DNA from: Pontibacter coccineus
GTDB taxonomy: Bacteria > Bacteroidota > Bacteroidia > Cytophagales > Hymenobacteraceae
DNA: 64,000 nt
Direction of reading: 5' to 3'
Assembly: GCF_030546575.1 (NCBI RefSeq)
Contig: NZ_JAUOTN010000007.1
Location: 62,001 to 126,000, forward strand
How positions within the stretch are numbered: the first letter of the stretch is position 1; every line of letters begins with the position of its first letter. The position numbers and the translations under genes were made by a program. This document shows positions 9,901 through 18,807 of the stretch, one piece after another. The notes below the pieces were generated by a model. That model did no database searches, was not told where the DNA came from, and saw nothing but the letters and a program-made list of their open reading frames with translations.

Positions 9901-11392
9901 TTCCTGCTTGATAGCAAAGCAGGTTTGATCTAGTTGATTCACAACCAGTAGGGGTTCCACTAGCATCCGTCGGAGTTGTTGTGACTACATAGTTTTGGTT
10001 ATTAGTAGGTAACTGCAGAGCAGTAGGAGCTCCAGCAGAACTTGCAGGGAAATTTGTGCCTACCGTTAAGTTCAATACCCCCGTTTGAGCAGGTGCCGCT
10101 CCGGTCGTAATATTGTATACACGAATTATTTGATTTCCTGTGAAGCTAGGAGCAATTACAATCGCTCTCGTTCCAGTAGTGCCTGTTATACCTACAATTC
10201 TAGGTGCGGGAGTGTCTGTACATACCCCAGTCGTAACCGTTACTGTATTCGAAAGTGGTGATATAGTTTTACCGGGAGCTGTCACTCTGGCTGTAACAGT
10301 GCTCCCCGGTGTCAGTAAATTACTTGGTATACCGCTCAACGTCCAGGTGCCGTTCGCACTCACCGTTGGGCAAGCCAATTGTCCTGTGCCACCACAAATG
10401 GTATTACCGTTTAGGAGTACATTTACAACAGTGCCCGGAATCTCTGTGCTAGTACCCGAAATGGATGTGCTGTTGGCATTGATCGGACTATTTACTACAG
10501 GTGCTGCAGAAGGTGCAGGCGTTATACCTGAGTTTCGGATCTGAGTGAGCGTAGTGGGTGGGAATATGCCTAGTAAGGCGCGCCAGGCATCTGGTGCATT
10601 ATAGCCATAGGCCTGAAAGTTCACACCGCCTACATCTGAAATGGTGCCTGTAAAACCGCTTTGCGCGCTCGTAATCGTGATGCCGCTCATACGCAGCGGA
10701 GTAGTAGGCGTTAATGCATCTCCGAATACACTCAGTGGTACATAGAAATCATAAAAGTAGTCCGGGTCGCCTCCGTTTGTAGAGCCAGCCACTGCTCGTT
10801 GGGAAAACTGGTCAACTGCTCCTGTAAAAATAGTGCCGCTTGTTGCCCCCTTGTGGTCTAACACTTGTACAGACGAATTCGATGCTAGCAGAACTTCGAA
10901 TTCGAATCCTGGATTAGCCCCTGTGCCCTCAAATAAATTATCTGAGTCGATTAGAACGCTATAACCTTTGGAGGCTTCAGAGTTACCACCAAGGCGTATC
11001 CGAAACATGAGATTTGTGCCATCGAAATACACAGCAATGGGTGAGCCCGTAGAGGGAGAGGTGATCGGCGAGATAGGTCCTGCCAAGTCAGTGTGCCCTC
11101 CAGCAGTACCAGTATTGAGGTCCCCAGTAGGTTCTGAAGTTAGCGCCGGGAACTGTCTATAGGGAATCTCACTGTTACCTGCCCCTTCATCCCTGCCATT
11201 TGTGAATCCTGTTCTGTTGATGGAGACATACCCATCTTTGTTAGGATCCAGTATTTGTTGTCCTGTTCCGAATGATGGTCTGATGATAAGGCCGGGAGTG
11301 GTTTGCGCTAACGCGCTTGCGATCGTGACTACGAGCAAAATAGCAACCCACAGGCTGCTCCGCAGTAACGAGACTTGTATAAATTTTTTCAT
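6980..11392 (-). CDS. giant secreted Ig-repeat protein with T9SS type A sorting domain
   Basis: A 1470-residue protein with a 29-residue signal peptide ending ASALAQ. An N-terminal module with the calcium-site-like DPNKDGYVS segment (about residues 35-300) is followed by repeated Ig-like modules in which the pattern SGTSTE...V.V..NG...G...A.G.WTLSG recurs, and then a region of PKD/Ig-like repeats rich in Thr and Val. Near the C-terminus a fibronectin-like module (VELVYFTA, DNDRFEIERS, YYRLRQVD) precedes a type A sorting signal (YPNPF... ending in MYILKV and a basic tail). This architecture means export by Sec, passage through the type IX system and attachment to or release from the cell surface. 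The binding target is unknown. The protein at 13127-16882 is a paralog. Confidence 0.88.
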   Translation of the reverse strand: MKKFIQVSLLRSSLWVAILLVVTIASALAQTTPGLIIRPSFGTGQQILDPNKDGYVSINRTGFTNGRDEGAGNSEIPYRQFPALTSEPTGDLNTGTAGGHTDLAGPISPITSPSTGSPIAVYFDGTNLMFRIRLGGNSEASKGYSVLIDSDNLFEGTGANPGFEFEVLLASNSSVQVLDHKGATSGTIFTGAVDQFSQRAVAGSTNGGDPDYFYDFYVPLSVFGDALTPTTPLRMSGITITSAQSGFTGTISDVGGVNFQAYGYNAPDAWRALLGIFPPTTLTQIRNSGITPAPSAAPVVNSPINANSTSISGTSTEIPGTVVNVLLNGNTICGGTGQLACPTVSANGTWTLSGIPSNLLTPGSTVTARVTAPGKTISPLSNTVTVTTGVCTDTPAPRIVGITGTTGTRAIVIAPSFTGNQIIRVYNITTGAAPAQTGVLNLTVGTNFPASSAGAPTALQLPTNNQNYVVTTTPTDASGTPTGCESTRSNLLCYQAGNNFTVNSQVLTITGATYDGATFTTTPTNVPANLTSLTVTVSGTGAGNIGIYRNGAAAGTTLSIPGPGTYTLPITNVSPALALGDILSVRSVLSGNCPSTSAPSNFVTVRPTLTAPVINAPSCGFVTTLSGTSTNPIGTTIQFYTGGTAGTRTGTLVTQSDGTTPVTATVTSTGAWVANFTSTTAGGIAAGTAITARAVSPNNVSSVNSNVVTATPGPEGVLTVNPITAGATTVTGTAPASAAGGQITLYIEGSPYPTPVFISGTTWGVEGISAQDLFAGATVTATFTPPNGCESRQSAPIVVACSPPSTAFTLSPTTATVCGGNTTSFELSSSEYAIIYRLLVNGQESGSSVLGTGGPITLISGPFTNLSAANVDQTVTFRARSLTGIACDAISTNSVTVTVRPQPDTTGLTLTPITPQPVCGSRNVLYQLAGSNPAYVYQLVNQSTGLPIGEPVAGATGNITLTTGPISANTTIGLLVSFPGAGACGVTIPDQATVFISGPSVNNFVFAENNKVCVGNGTTIGVQTESNVNSPYTYQIYRRVGTEINFGADQRIGSAFAGTGGVVSRDTPNLPEGNQFFYVTVTTPECGEIVLANTVTVQVTNSALQANAGEDRTVCGNSVVLSANDVGQDAGLWSQVSGPSDAVFTPASSNNATASNLAPGTYVFRWTSTPVCGAGGATTSDEVTITVNCDAFYTINPPRYNNEYSVGDILAFATDPDGNIVNAEPVFGTLPEGLALAANGTISVTNPAALGEGAFPLTIAVTDQFGGSIELSIVIRLLGNEPIIIPLPVELVYFTATVRNNQAHLEWLTASELDNDRFEIERSLDARSFEKVGTVKGKGTTSLETKYQFTDRTPVQGTVYYRLRQVDVDGQFAYSNVIAVNAKGLARELATQAYPNPFQDVIKVTLTVPEAQVAAMTIYDINGRRVMAKDMDLDAGVNVLELQLGQLQTGMYILKVVGEGMESTTRIMKN

Positions 11393-11849
11393 AGTCTGGG
11401 TAAAAGTTTGTTATAGCAAGTATTTGGTTAAAGGGTATTTAATACAATAAAAACTTGTGTGAATCAGGCAGGACGTGCCCCATTCTCACTTTTAGATTGT
11501 ATTGAGTTATACGTGCCTGTGCTACAAAACTTTAGTGTGCAATTGGACTGGAGTTGGAAAGCAATGCGGGTGTAAATTGTATTAATAAGTCTCTATATTG
11601 TTATATCTCAATCTAGGTGCAAGCATAATTCGGCCTGTTTCCTGTGTTATGTTCGATTTCACAGAGGGGGATAAGAGAAGAGAAAACTATATAAAAAGCA
11701 GAGGCCAGATAGTAATGCTGAAACTGTGCAATTTTAGAAAAGGAACCAAAGGGAAGGTGTAATGGAAATGTACAATATTTACACTATATAGAAGATGTCT
11801 ATGAATTGGATTAAGATAGGCGTGTAAATTGTAATTTAAAAATATATTT
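11393..11849. other. AT-rich spacer, 457 bp
   Basis: The upstream region of the giant T9SS gene and downstream region of the ketoacyl synthase gene. It is AT-rich and contains only very short open frames. No tRNA, convincing hairpin or recognised leader is visible. It probably holds the T9SS gene promoter, but I could not identify a clear TAnnTTTG element. Confidence 0.5.
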
Positions 11850-13049
11850 CTAAACTATGCAAAGGGTGATGCTGGCAGCATTTCCGCCGAAACCTGCCGC
11901 GTTTATCATAAGGCGTTGCATGCCTGCAAGGGGCGAAGGTGGGAGCAATAAGGGATAGTCTGGCAAGGTAATTTTCTGTTGATCAAGCAGATGCAGGGCA
12001 TACTGTAAACTAAGAGCACCAGAGGCGCCAAGTGTATGACCTAGCAGGTGCTTATTCGTGGTGATAGCAGGGGGATTACTTTTGAAGATTGCCTCAATTG
12101 CACTTAATTCAGCCTTGTCGCCCGCTTTGGTGCCAGGTGAATGGGTAATGATGGCATCAATCTTATTAGCCGGGGACTCCAATTGTGACAAGGCATGCCG
12201 CATGGATTGCTGAAAATTAAGTCCATCGGCAGATATACCTGTCTTACTCTGGATTTGCTCAAAACCGAAGCCCACAGCCTCTATGATGACGTCCCCTTTG
12301 CGAAGCTGGGAAGCAGTTACTTTCTCAAGTGCCAGCACGGCTGCGCCTTCGCCCAGTACAAAGGTATTCTCACCAGAAATACCATAGGGTTGGCAGGGGA
12401 AAGGTTGGTCGTGCATCGAAGAATAAATTCCGATCGCTTTCATCTGAGCAATCGTGAAATCGGTGAGGGGAGCTTCTGTGCCGCCAGCCAGAAAGCGGCT
12501 GGCCATACCTGCCCGCAGCCAGGCAATTCCGTTGGCGACAGCCATGAGCGCTGTGCTGCAGGTAATGGAGTGACTGATCTGCGCCCCGCCCGCATTGACG
12601 GCGTGGCCTACCCAACTCGACAAATTACCCAATGTAGTGGTAGGAGAGGCGGAAGCTGAGAGCCGTTGCTGCTGAAAAGCCTCATAATGTTGCTCAAATA
12701 AGCCGGTGGCTCCTCTGGAAGAACCGATATTCACGGCCAGGTCTTGCTGTGGTTCAGAGGGAGCGTTCAACCAGCCTGCCTGTTCTGCAGCCTGACGGGC
12801 AGCATATATGGCCATCAGTACGGAGCGGTCCAACTGGCGATAGGTGGGGGTTTCTGCCTGGAGTTTTTGCAACGCCTCTTCGCCTGCTTCAGAGAGAGCG
12901 GCCACTGGAGTTGCCTGTCCCTGGTGCTGCACAATAGAAAAACCAGGCCGGCCGGAAAAATACGCCTGCGCTGTGGACTGCTCATCTATACCCAGAGGAG
13001 AGATAGCACCACAGCCCCTGATCACGATATGTTCTTTCGCGCTTTCCAT
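11850..13049 (-). CDS. beta-ketoacyl-ACP synthase (KAS I/II type)
   Basis: A 399-residue condensing enzyme of the thiolase fold that extends acyl chains on acyl carrier protein. The complete Cys-His-His triad is visible: Cys164 in TCSTALMA, His303 in THSPGTKAGD and His338 in NKHLLGHTLGASG. I chose the ATG at 13049 (MESAKEHIVIRG) over an in-frame alternative 48 bp upstream because family members begin just before the first strand and because the upstream extension runs close to a terminator. No acyl carrier protein, reductase or other fatty-acid gene is nearby. The closest pathway is biotin, on the same strand but behind a 3.7-kb T9SS gene, so a role in pimeloyl formation is possible but unproven. 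Confidence 0.85.
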   Translation of the reverse strand: MESAKEHIVIRGCGAISPLGIDEQSTAQAYFSGRPGFSIVQHQGQATPVAALSEAGEEALQKLQAETPTYRQLDRSVLMAIYAARQAAEQAGWLNAPSEPQQDLAVNIGSSRGATGLFEQHYEAFQQQRLSASASPTTTLGNLSSWVGHAVNAGGAQISHSITCSTALMAVANGIAWLRAGMASRFLAGGTEAPLTDFTIAQMKAIGIYSSMHDQPFPCQPYGISGENTFVLGEGAAVLALEKVTASQLRKGDVIIEAVGFGFEQIQSKTGISADGLNFQQSMRHALSQLESPANKIDAIITHSPGTKAGDKAELSAIEAIFKSNPPAITTNKHLLGHTLGASGALSLQYALHLLDQQKITLPDYPLLLPPSPLAGMQRLMINAAGFGGNAASITLCIV

Positions 13050-13066
13050 TGTGGGGCAAAGGTAAA

Positions 13067-13110
13067 AACAAAGATCGGGGCAACAAACGTGTGTCACCCC
13101 GATCTTTGTT
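13067..13110 (-). terminator. intrinsic terminator of the second T9SS gene
   Basis: A perfect 14-bp stem (AACAAAGATCGGGG and its complement) encloses a 16-nt loop. On the minus strand it is followed by TTTTTACC. It lies 16 bp past the stop of the gene ending at 13127 and before the ketoacyl synthase start, separating the two transcripts. Confidence 0.85.
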
Positions 13111-13126
13111 CAATGAACGATGCTAA

Positions 13127-16100
13127 TTAATGCGATTTGATAAGTTTGGTGGTGATATTGACGCCACTGCCAGTTACCCGAAGGAAATACACACCTGTCG
13201 CCAGCTGCTGAGTTGAAAGTTCAAGCGTGCTGTACCTGCTTCCAGACACAATGGCCTGCTCGATCACCACACGGCCTTGGGCATCTGCCACAGTCACCTG
13301 GATCGGACCAGCAGTTTCAGCTGCTATGCTTACCTGCACACTGTGAGAGAATGGATTCGGGTAGGCTTTAACAGAGGCGCTTGTTTCCTTCATGTGCACT
13401 GCCACTGTTTTGCTGTAATCAAACGTGCCATCATAATCCACTTGGCGCAGGCGGTAGTAATTTACTCCTGTGCCCGGGTTTTTGTCTGTAAAACTGTAAG
13501 AGTTGGTGAGGCTGCTGGTTCCTTTGCCCTTTACCTGTCCAACCAGGGTGAACTTGCGCCCGTCTTGGCTACGCTCCACCTCGAAGCGATCGTTATCGCG
13601 CTCAGAGGCGGTTGACCATTGTAGTAGTACCTGGTTTTGCCGGGCTACGGCTTTAAATGAAACCAGTTCAACCGGAAGCGGCGTGATGCTCTGCAGTTCG
13701 ATCTTTTGCTCGAGCTCAACAGGGCAGCCAGAGTTGATGTTGCGGGCTGCAACTGTATAGGTTTTTTTCTCAGAGCTTACCACATCAGAAACAAGCACCG
13801 CATCGCCACCATTGCCTGCTACTGGAGTCCTAAAATCTGTGCCGTTCATACGGAGTTGGTAAAGCACATTCACTTCCGAATTCCGGACGATCAGGTTCAT
13901 GGTGCCATCAGCATTTAAAGCGCCTTCTATGAACTCAAGCGTCCTAGATGGCAGGGCATTCACGGTGATGGTCACCTCGTTGCTCATTTGAGTGCCGCAG
14001 TAGGTCGGCGCTATACCTGAAGTAGCCTGTATATAGAAGTTGAAGCTACCTGTTGTATTCTGGACAGGGGTTTCAAGGGTGATCTGTCCACCCGTGCCAG
14101 CTACCGGAGTACCGACAGCGCTGTTGTCTGCTTTAAGCCTGATCTGATAATTTACATTTGGCTGAGAGCTTGAAACGGTCAGGATGGCTTTAGCACCGAT
14201 ACATACCTGCGTGTTCTGAGCCTTCACCGTAAAAGCGGCCGGGTTTGGATTTACCGTGATGTTGGCCGTATTATTCAGCTCAGCCGCACCGCAGCCAGGG
14301 CTCTCGCCGCGCATAGCGGCCACTTTGATCTTCTGGCTGGTGCTCAGCGGGTAAGAGGTAAGCACAATGTCACCGCCATTACCAAGCACGGATGAACTCA
14401 GATCGGCTGTGTTGGCTTCGTTCCGGAGTATGTAACTGATGCCTGGTTCAGAGTTGCTGATTCTGATCACGGCACTGCTGTTCTGGCAGATGGCGGAGGC
14501 CTGGGCAGTCACCGCTTTGGTTCTGTCAGGTATAGCGGTAGAGCATTGCACGGTTACTCCGGTTGAAGGCCTGCTCTCGTTGGTGCCGATCGTGCCGGAG
14601 GTGGCTGTGAGCACACCACCGGCGTACAGCAGCTTTTCAATGTTACTACCACTCAGGCTGCCTATGGTCCAGTTTCCTGCTGCTGAAGAGGTAACAGAGC
14701 CCAGGAAATAGCCGTCAATGTAAAGATTGATCGTGGTATTGGCAGGACCGGTGCCTGATACAGCAGTCGCTCCCTCCACATAAGAACCTGTGATGGCAGG
14801 TATGGCTGGTGCTATTGTAGCAGCCTGAACAGTAACCGAATTAGATATAGCGCTGGCGCCTTTGCCTGGAGCGGTGGCCGTCGCGGTAATAATGTTACCA
14901 CTTGTCAGGGTAGAAGATGTAAGGCCACTGAGGGTCCAGTTGCCATAGGCATCTACCACCGGACAGTTAGTAGAGCAAATGGCCTGTCCGTTTCGGTAAA
15001 CAGTAATTATGGTGCCCGCAGGCTCTGTAGATGTGCCTGACACAGCGGTAGCACCAGCCCGGATAGGGCCATTTACGACCGGAGCAGTAGAAGCTTCTGC
15101 CATGACAGTGGCCGAGGTCTCGTTCGATACGCAGATGTTCGGAGACAGCGCACGAGCCGAAACCACCTGGCCCGCCTTCAGCACCATACCTGACATTGTC
15201 CAAGCGCCTGCGCTGGTCGCCGTAGTGTTGCCAAATAACTTTCCATTGATCAACACGATAACGGAAGCGTTGGCTACAGCGGTACCCGAGATAGCCGTGG
15301 TGCTTTGCAGGATCGGACTTGTTGTGATGGTCGGAGTGGCTGTGGTGGCCAGGTTGCCCTTGCCCACGCATACCTCGTTTGATCGGGCAGAAGCGCATTT
15401 GCCGTTTCCTTCCTCCAGTATGGCATAGTAGCTGCCGTTACCCAAAGTAACCGTTCCAGCCACGCACCCTTGCCCCGGGCTACAGTCGGTTGCATTCACA
15501 CCGTCGCGGCACGTCCAGCCCCAGGTGCCATTGGCCCTCACCGGGATATCAGGTATACCTAACACAGGTCTGTCGGGCTCTCCGAATTTATAGATCCTGA
15601 TGATGCTGCCCGCAGCAACCCCGGCTGGTACCGTCCCGGTGAACCCTTTGTCTGAGGCGCACAGGATGGTAGGAGTCGCACTGGCCGTACAGACGAAGGC
15701 TGGCGATATCACAACAACCTCGTTCGATAGGTGGGAGACAGACTTTCCGGTAGCGGTGGCTGTTGCCGTAAGTTTATCGCTTGCGGCCAGCGCTGTGTTG
15801 GCAGGCAAGGTATAGGTCCAGGTGCCACCTGTGCCTACCGTGGTAGTGCCCAGGACTGCACCGTTTAGGTATACCGTAATCACTGTGCCAGCAGCTTCCG
15901 CGGAGGTACCGTTTACCCGAAGTGGATTTGAAGCAGTAGACGTACCTGCCGTGTAAGTTCCGGTTATAACCGGAGCGGTACTTCGCAGCGGCGGGAAATC
16001 AGACGTGGGCGTTACATTCAGAGCAGTCGGGATGATGCTTTGGATGATATTGGTGAAGGCTGCTGAATAGTTTCCGGCGTATACCTTATCATCTATACCT

Positions 16101-16882
16101 CCCACATCAGAAATAGGCCCGGCCAAGGCGCTGTGCTGGGCGCTCATGACTGTGTTGGCCACCATGCGTACCGGTGTGCTGGCCGTGAACGACGGAAAGT
16201 GTTTGGTTATTTCGGAGAAAGGAATGTAGAAATCGTAAAAATAGTCCGGGCTGCCGCCGTTGGTGGTATAGGCAATCGCTTTCTGGGCATACTGGTCATA
16301 AGGCAGGTTTACCAGTTGGCTGCCTACTGCAGGTATGACAGTGTTTACGTTATACAGACGGACTCCAAAGCCCGTCGCCAGCACAATTTCTACCTCGAAG
16401 CCAGGGTTGGCCGGGGTATAATCCGGATCGGCATTCGGGCCTGTGTTGCCGAACTTGTTATCCGTGTCGATCAGGATGCTGTAGCCCTTCGAGTTAGGAG
16501 CTATACCTCCCAGACGGAAACGGAACATGAGGTTGCCTCCGGACAGGTAGGTATACACTGGGTCTACGTTACCGAACAGGTATGAGAAATCAGAGAAACC
16601 ATCGGAAGGGCCACGAAGCAAGTCGCCCAGCACCTCGCCTACCGGAAGCGGCAAGCTTCTATACGGAATCTCGCTTTCCTGCACATCATTAAATCGAAAG
16701 CCAGCAGGCGTGGCGGGGCTCGAAACATAGCCATCGCCATTGGGGTCAAGCACACTTCTGCCCGCTCCGGTGGCAGGCTTCACGATCATGCCTTTGGTTT
16801 GCGCTCGCAAGGCAGGTGTGAGTAGTAATACAAGCAACAGGCTCAATAGAACAGCCTTGAAAAAGGGTAAAATTTGATCCAT
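13127..16882 (-). CDS. large secreted Ig-repeat protein with T9SS type A sorting domain (paralog)
   Basis: A 1251-residue protein with a signal peptide ending near ALRAQ. The N-terminal module contains DPNGDGYVSS and matches the start of the 1470-residue protein at 6980-11392 in order and spacing, including the ESEIPYR and DYFYDFYVP segments. Several Ig-like repeats with the AVSGTSTEPAGT...GNWTLSGL pattern follow, then Ig-like modules with paired Cys, a fibronectin-like module (VELVSFKA, DNDRFEVERS) and a type A sorting domain with YPNPF and a basic C-terminal tail. It is presumably exported by the type IX system and displayed at the surface, perhaps as an adhesin. Shared architecture with its neighbour points to a duplication that trapped the ketoacyl synthase between the copies. 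Confidence 0.88.
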   Translation of the reverse strand: MDQILPFFKAVLLSLLLVLLLTPALRAQTKGMIVKPATGAGRSVLDPNGDGYVSSPATPAGFRFNDVQESEIPYRSLPLPVGEVLGDLLRGPSDGFSDFSYLFGNVDPVYTYLSGGNLMFRFRLGGIAPNSKGYSILIDTDNKFGNTGPNADPDYTPANPGFEVEIVLATGFGVRLYNVNTVIPAVGSQLVNLPYDQYAQKAIAYTTNGGSPDYFYDFYIPFSEITKHFPSFTASTPVRMVANTVMSAQHSALAGPISDVGGIDDKVYAGNYSAAFTNIIQSIIPTALNVTPTSDFPPLRSTAPVITGTYTAGTSTASNPLRVNGTSAEAAGTVITVYLNGAVLGTTTVGTGGTWTYTLPANTALAASDKLTATATATGKSVSHLSNEVVVISPAFVCTASATPTILCASDKGFTGTVPAGVAAGSIIRIYKFGEPDRPVLGIPDIPVRANGTWGWTCRDGVNATDCSPGQGCVAGTVTLGNGSYYAILEEGNGKCASARSNEVCVGKGNLATTATPTITTSPILQSTTAISGTAVANASVIVLINGKLFGNTTATSAGAWTMSGMVLKAGQVVSARALSPNICVSNETSATVMAEASTAPVVNGPIRAGATAVSGTSTEPAGTIITVYRNGQAICSTNCPVVDAYGNWTLSGLTSSTLTSGNIITATATAPGKGASAISNSVTVQAATIAPAIPAITGSYVEGATAVSGTGPANTTINLYIDGYFLGSVTSSAAGNWTIGSLSGSNIEKLLYAGGVLTATSGTIGTNESRPSTGVTVQCSTAIPDRTKAVTAQASAICQNSSAVIRISNSEPGISYILRNEANTADLSSSVLGNGGDIVLTSYPLSTSQKIKVAAMRGESPGCGAAELNNTANITVNPNPAAFTVKAQNTQVCIGAKAILTVSSSQPNVNYQIRLKADNSAVGTPVAGTGGQITLETPVQNTTGSFNFYIQATSGIAPTYCGTQMSNEVTITVNALPSRTLEFIEGALNADGTMNLIVRNSEVNVLYQLRMNGTDFRTPVAGNGGDAVLVSDVVSSEKKTYTVAARNINSGCPVELEQKIELQSITPLPVELVSFKAVARQNQVLLQWSTASERDNDRFEVERSQDGRKFTLVGQVKGKGTSSLTNSYSFTDKNPGTGVNYYRLRQVDYDGTFDYSKTVAVHMKETSASVKAYPNPFSHSVQVSIAAETAGPIQVTVADAQGRVVIEQAIVSGSRYSTLELSTQQLATGVYFLRVTGSGVNITTKLIKSH

Positions 16883-17425
16883 ATAGGTTAAGTAAATAAT
16901 GGTGTGAAACTTAACCTTCTGATAGATAATATAGAGATGGTGAATCCTACTTAGCTAAGCCTAGCTGGTTAATAGTAGATTCGAAAGAAAAACAAATGCC
17001 ATTTTAATCAGCACTGTTAGTTTGAGAATAAATAGTGCAAAAAGAGTCATAAATACTTGACAATCAGGTATAGATATTTCTATATCTAATGAGAATTTAT
17101 TGAATTTTGGATAAAGCCAGTACAAATAGGCTGTTGCAACTTTCCAAAAGATGGAAATGTTATCCTAATTGTGGATTTTTTTGAATGATTTGGACTTCAA
17201 ACGGAAGTATACAGCTAAGCTTGGAATGAGAAATATTAAGCGTAAGCTATTGAGTCGAACTAGAAGTACTCTGAATTTAGAAAGATAAGTATCTGTTTAA
17301 AAGGAGTTTATAGGGTAAGTGATTGATGCAGCTTCACAGCATCAGCAGCTTTATAGGTAAGAGTTCACTGTTGTTTTTTGGACTATTTACTGCATTTTTC
17401 CCAAAATGAATCTGTCGTGTGTTAA
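16883..17425. other. AT-rich spacer, 543 bp
   Basis: A gene-free stretch between the second T9SS gene and bioA, both on the minus strand. It is markedly AT-rich and contains one AGGTATA copy near 17065 next to a weak quasi-palindrome (GATATTTCTATATC). It should hold the T9SS promoter. I see no RNA gene, terminator or mobile-element remnant in it. Confidence 0.5.
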
Positions 17426-18760
17426 TTAATCGTGCAGCGTAGTTTGGGTAGGAGGCTCGAAGTAGCGCTCGCCCGTGATCAGTTTTTGCATACCTGTAAT
17501 GGTCTGGTATACCTGATCAAGTTGCGCATCGGTGATGCAGTAGGGGGGAATGACGTAAATAATGTTGCCGAGCGGACGCAAAATCACGCCTTGCTCGAGG
17601 GCAAAGCTATACAGGGTGTCGCCCATTTTGTTGAAGTAGGAAGTGCCCTCAGCCTCGAACTCCACCGCCAGAATGGTGCCCTGTAGGCGTACTTCTGCTA
17701 CCTTGGCCATCGATTTGAACTGTTCGGCAAAAGCGATATGGCGCTGGCCGATGCGGGTGATGTGTTGTTGTGTCTCTTCCTGCAGCAGTAAATCCAGGCT
17801 GGCCAAACCGGTGGCGCAGGCGACAGGGTTGCCGGTATAGCTGTGCCCGTGAAAAAGGGTCTTGCGCTTGTCGTCGCTGAGGAAGGCTTCGTAAATCTTT
17901 TCGTTGCAGGAAGTGGCGCCCAATGCCATTGTGCCACCTGTAAGCCCCTTCGATAATGTGACCATGTCGGGTTGATGTTGCAGATAGTCACTGGCGAAAG
18001 TGCGTCCGGTGCGGCCGAAACCGGTCATCACTTCATCGGCAATGGTTAGGATGTCGTGTTGCTGGCAGATAGAAAGCAACTGGTCGAGCACCTTGGGACT
18101 ATACATCACCATGCCCGCCGTACCCAGAACCAGCGGCTCGAAAATGAAAGCGGCTATGTCACCATCGTGGGCATAAGCCTCGAGTTGTTTTATGGTTTCT
18201 TCTTCCTGCCCAGGTCTGGGCACGTCAATAAAACAAACCTCAAACAGGTAAGACCAGAAAGGAGCCGTAAAGGCGCTGCGGGCGCTCACGGCCATCGCCC
18301 CGAAGGTGTCGCCGTGGTAACTGTCCCGGAAGGCGACGATCCTGCGCTTTGGTATACCTGTGTTCTGCCAGTACTGAATGGCCATCTTCAAGGCAACTTC
18401 CACGGCAGTAGAGCCATTGTCGGAGTAGAAGATGCGGCTTTGGCCTTTGGGTAATATTTGAATCAAACGCTCGGCAAAAGTGACGGCGGCGGGGTGCGTG
18501 AAGCCGGCAAAAATGACGTGCTCCAGCGTCTGCAGTTGTTCGTGCACTTTTTGCGCGATGTAGGGGTGGGCATGTCCGTGCAGGTTCACCCACCAAGAAG
18601 CCACGGCATCGATATAGGTCTTTCCATCCTCAGCAAACAACAATGCGCCCTCGCCCCGCACAATAGGTATAGGGAGGACGGCAGTCTTCATCTGTGTGTA
18701 AGGGTGCCAGATTACATTGTGATCGCGTTCGGCCAGGTTGCCGGAAGATGAAGTGGACAT
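17426..18760 (-). CDS. bioA: adenosylmethionine-8-amino-7-oxononanoate aminotransferase
   Basis: A class III PLP aminotransferase that converts KAPA to DAPA in biotin synthesis, using S-adenosylmethionine as amino donor. WHPYTQMK near residues 18-25 is the BioA signature that distinguishes it from ornithine or GABA aminotransferases. Asp242 in DEVMTGFGRTGR binds the pyridine nitrogen, and Lys271 in LSKGLTGG forms the Schiff base; FHGHSYTGNP follows. At 444 residues it is a normal length. It is the most downstream gene of the minus-strand biotin cluster and follows the HEAT-like gene after about 50 bp. Confidence 0.94.
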   Translation of the reverse strand: MSTSSSGNLAERDHNVIWHPYTQMKTAVLPIPIVRGEGALLFAEDGKTYIDAVASWWVNLHGHAHPYIAQKVHEQLQTLEHVIFAGFTHPAAVTFAERLIQILPKGQSRIFYSDNGSTAVEVALKMAIQYWQNTGIPKRRIVAFRDSYHGDTFGAMAVSARSAFTAPFWSYLFEVCFIDVPRPGQEEETIKQLEAYAHDGDIAAFIFEPLVLGTAGMVMYSPKVLDQLLSICQQHDILTIADEVMTGFGRTGRTFASDYLQHQPDMVTLSKGLTGGTMALGATSCNEKIYEAFLSDDKRKTLFHGHSYTGNPVACATGLASLDLLLQEETQQHITRIGQRHIAFAEQFKSMAKVAEVRLQGTILAVEFEAEGTSYFNKMGDTLYSFALEQGVILRPLGNIIYVIPPYCITDAQLDQVYQTITGMQKLITGERYFEPPTQTTLHD

Positions 18761-18807
18761 GCGTTACAAATGATTTCTACAAAAATAGGGAGGGCAGGGC
18801 AGGATGC

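Noticed and set aside
13067..13110. Long hairpin considered as riboswitch or attenuator for the ketoacyl synthase gene
   Set aside because: The stem is perfect, close to the stop of the upstream gene and followed by a T run on the minus strand, so an ordinary terminator explains it.
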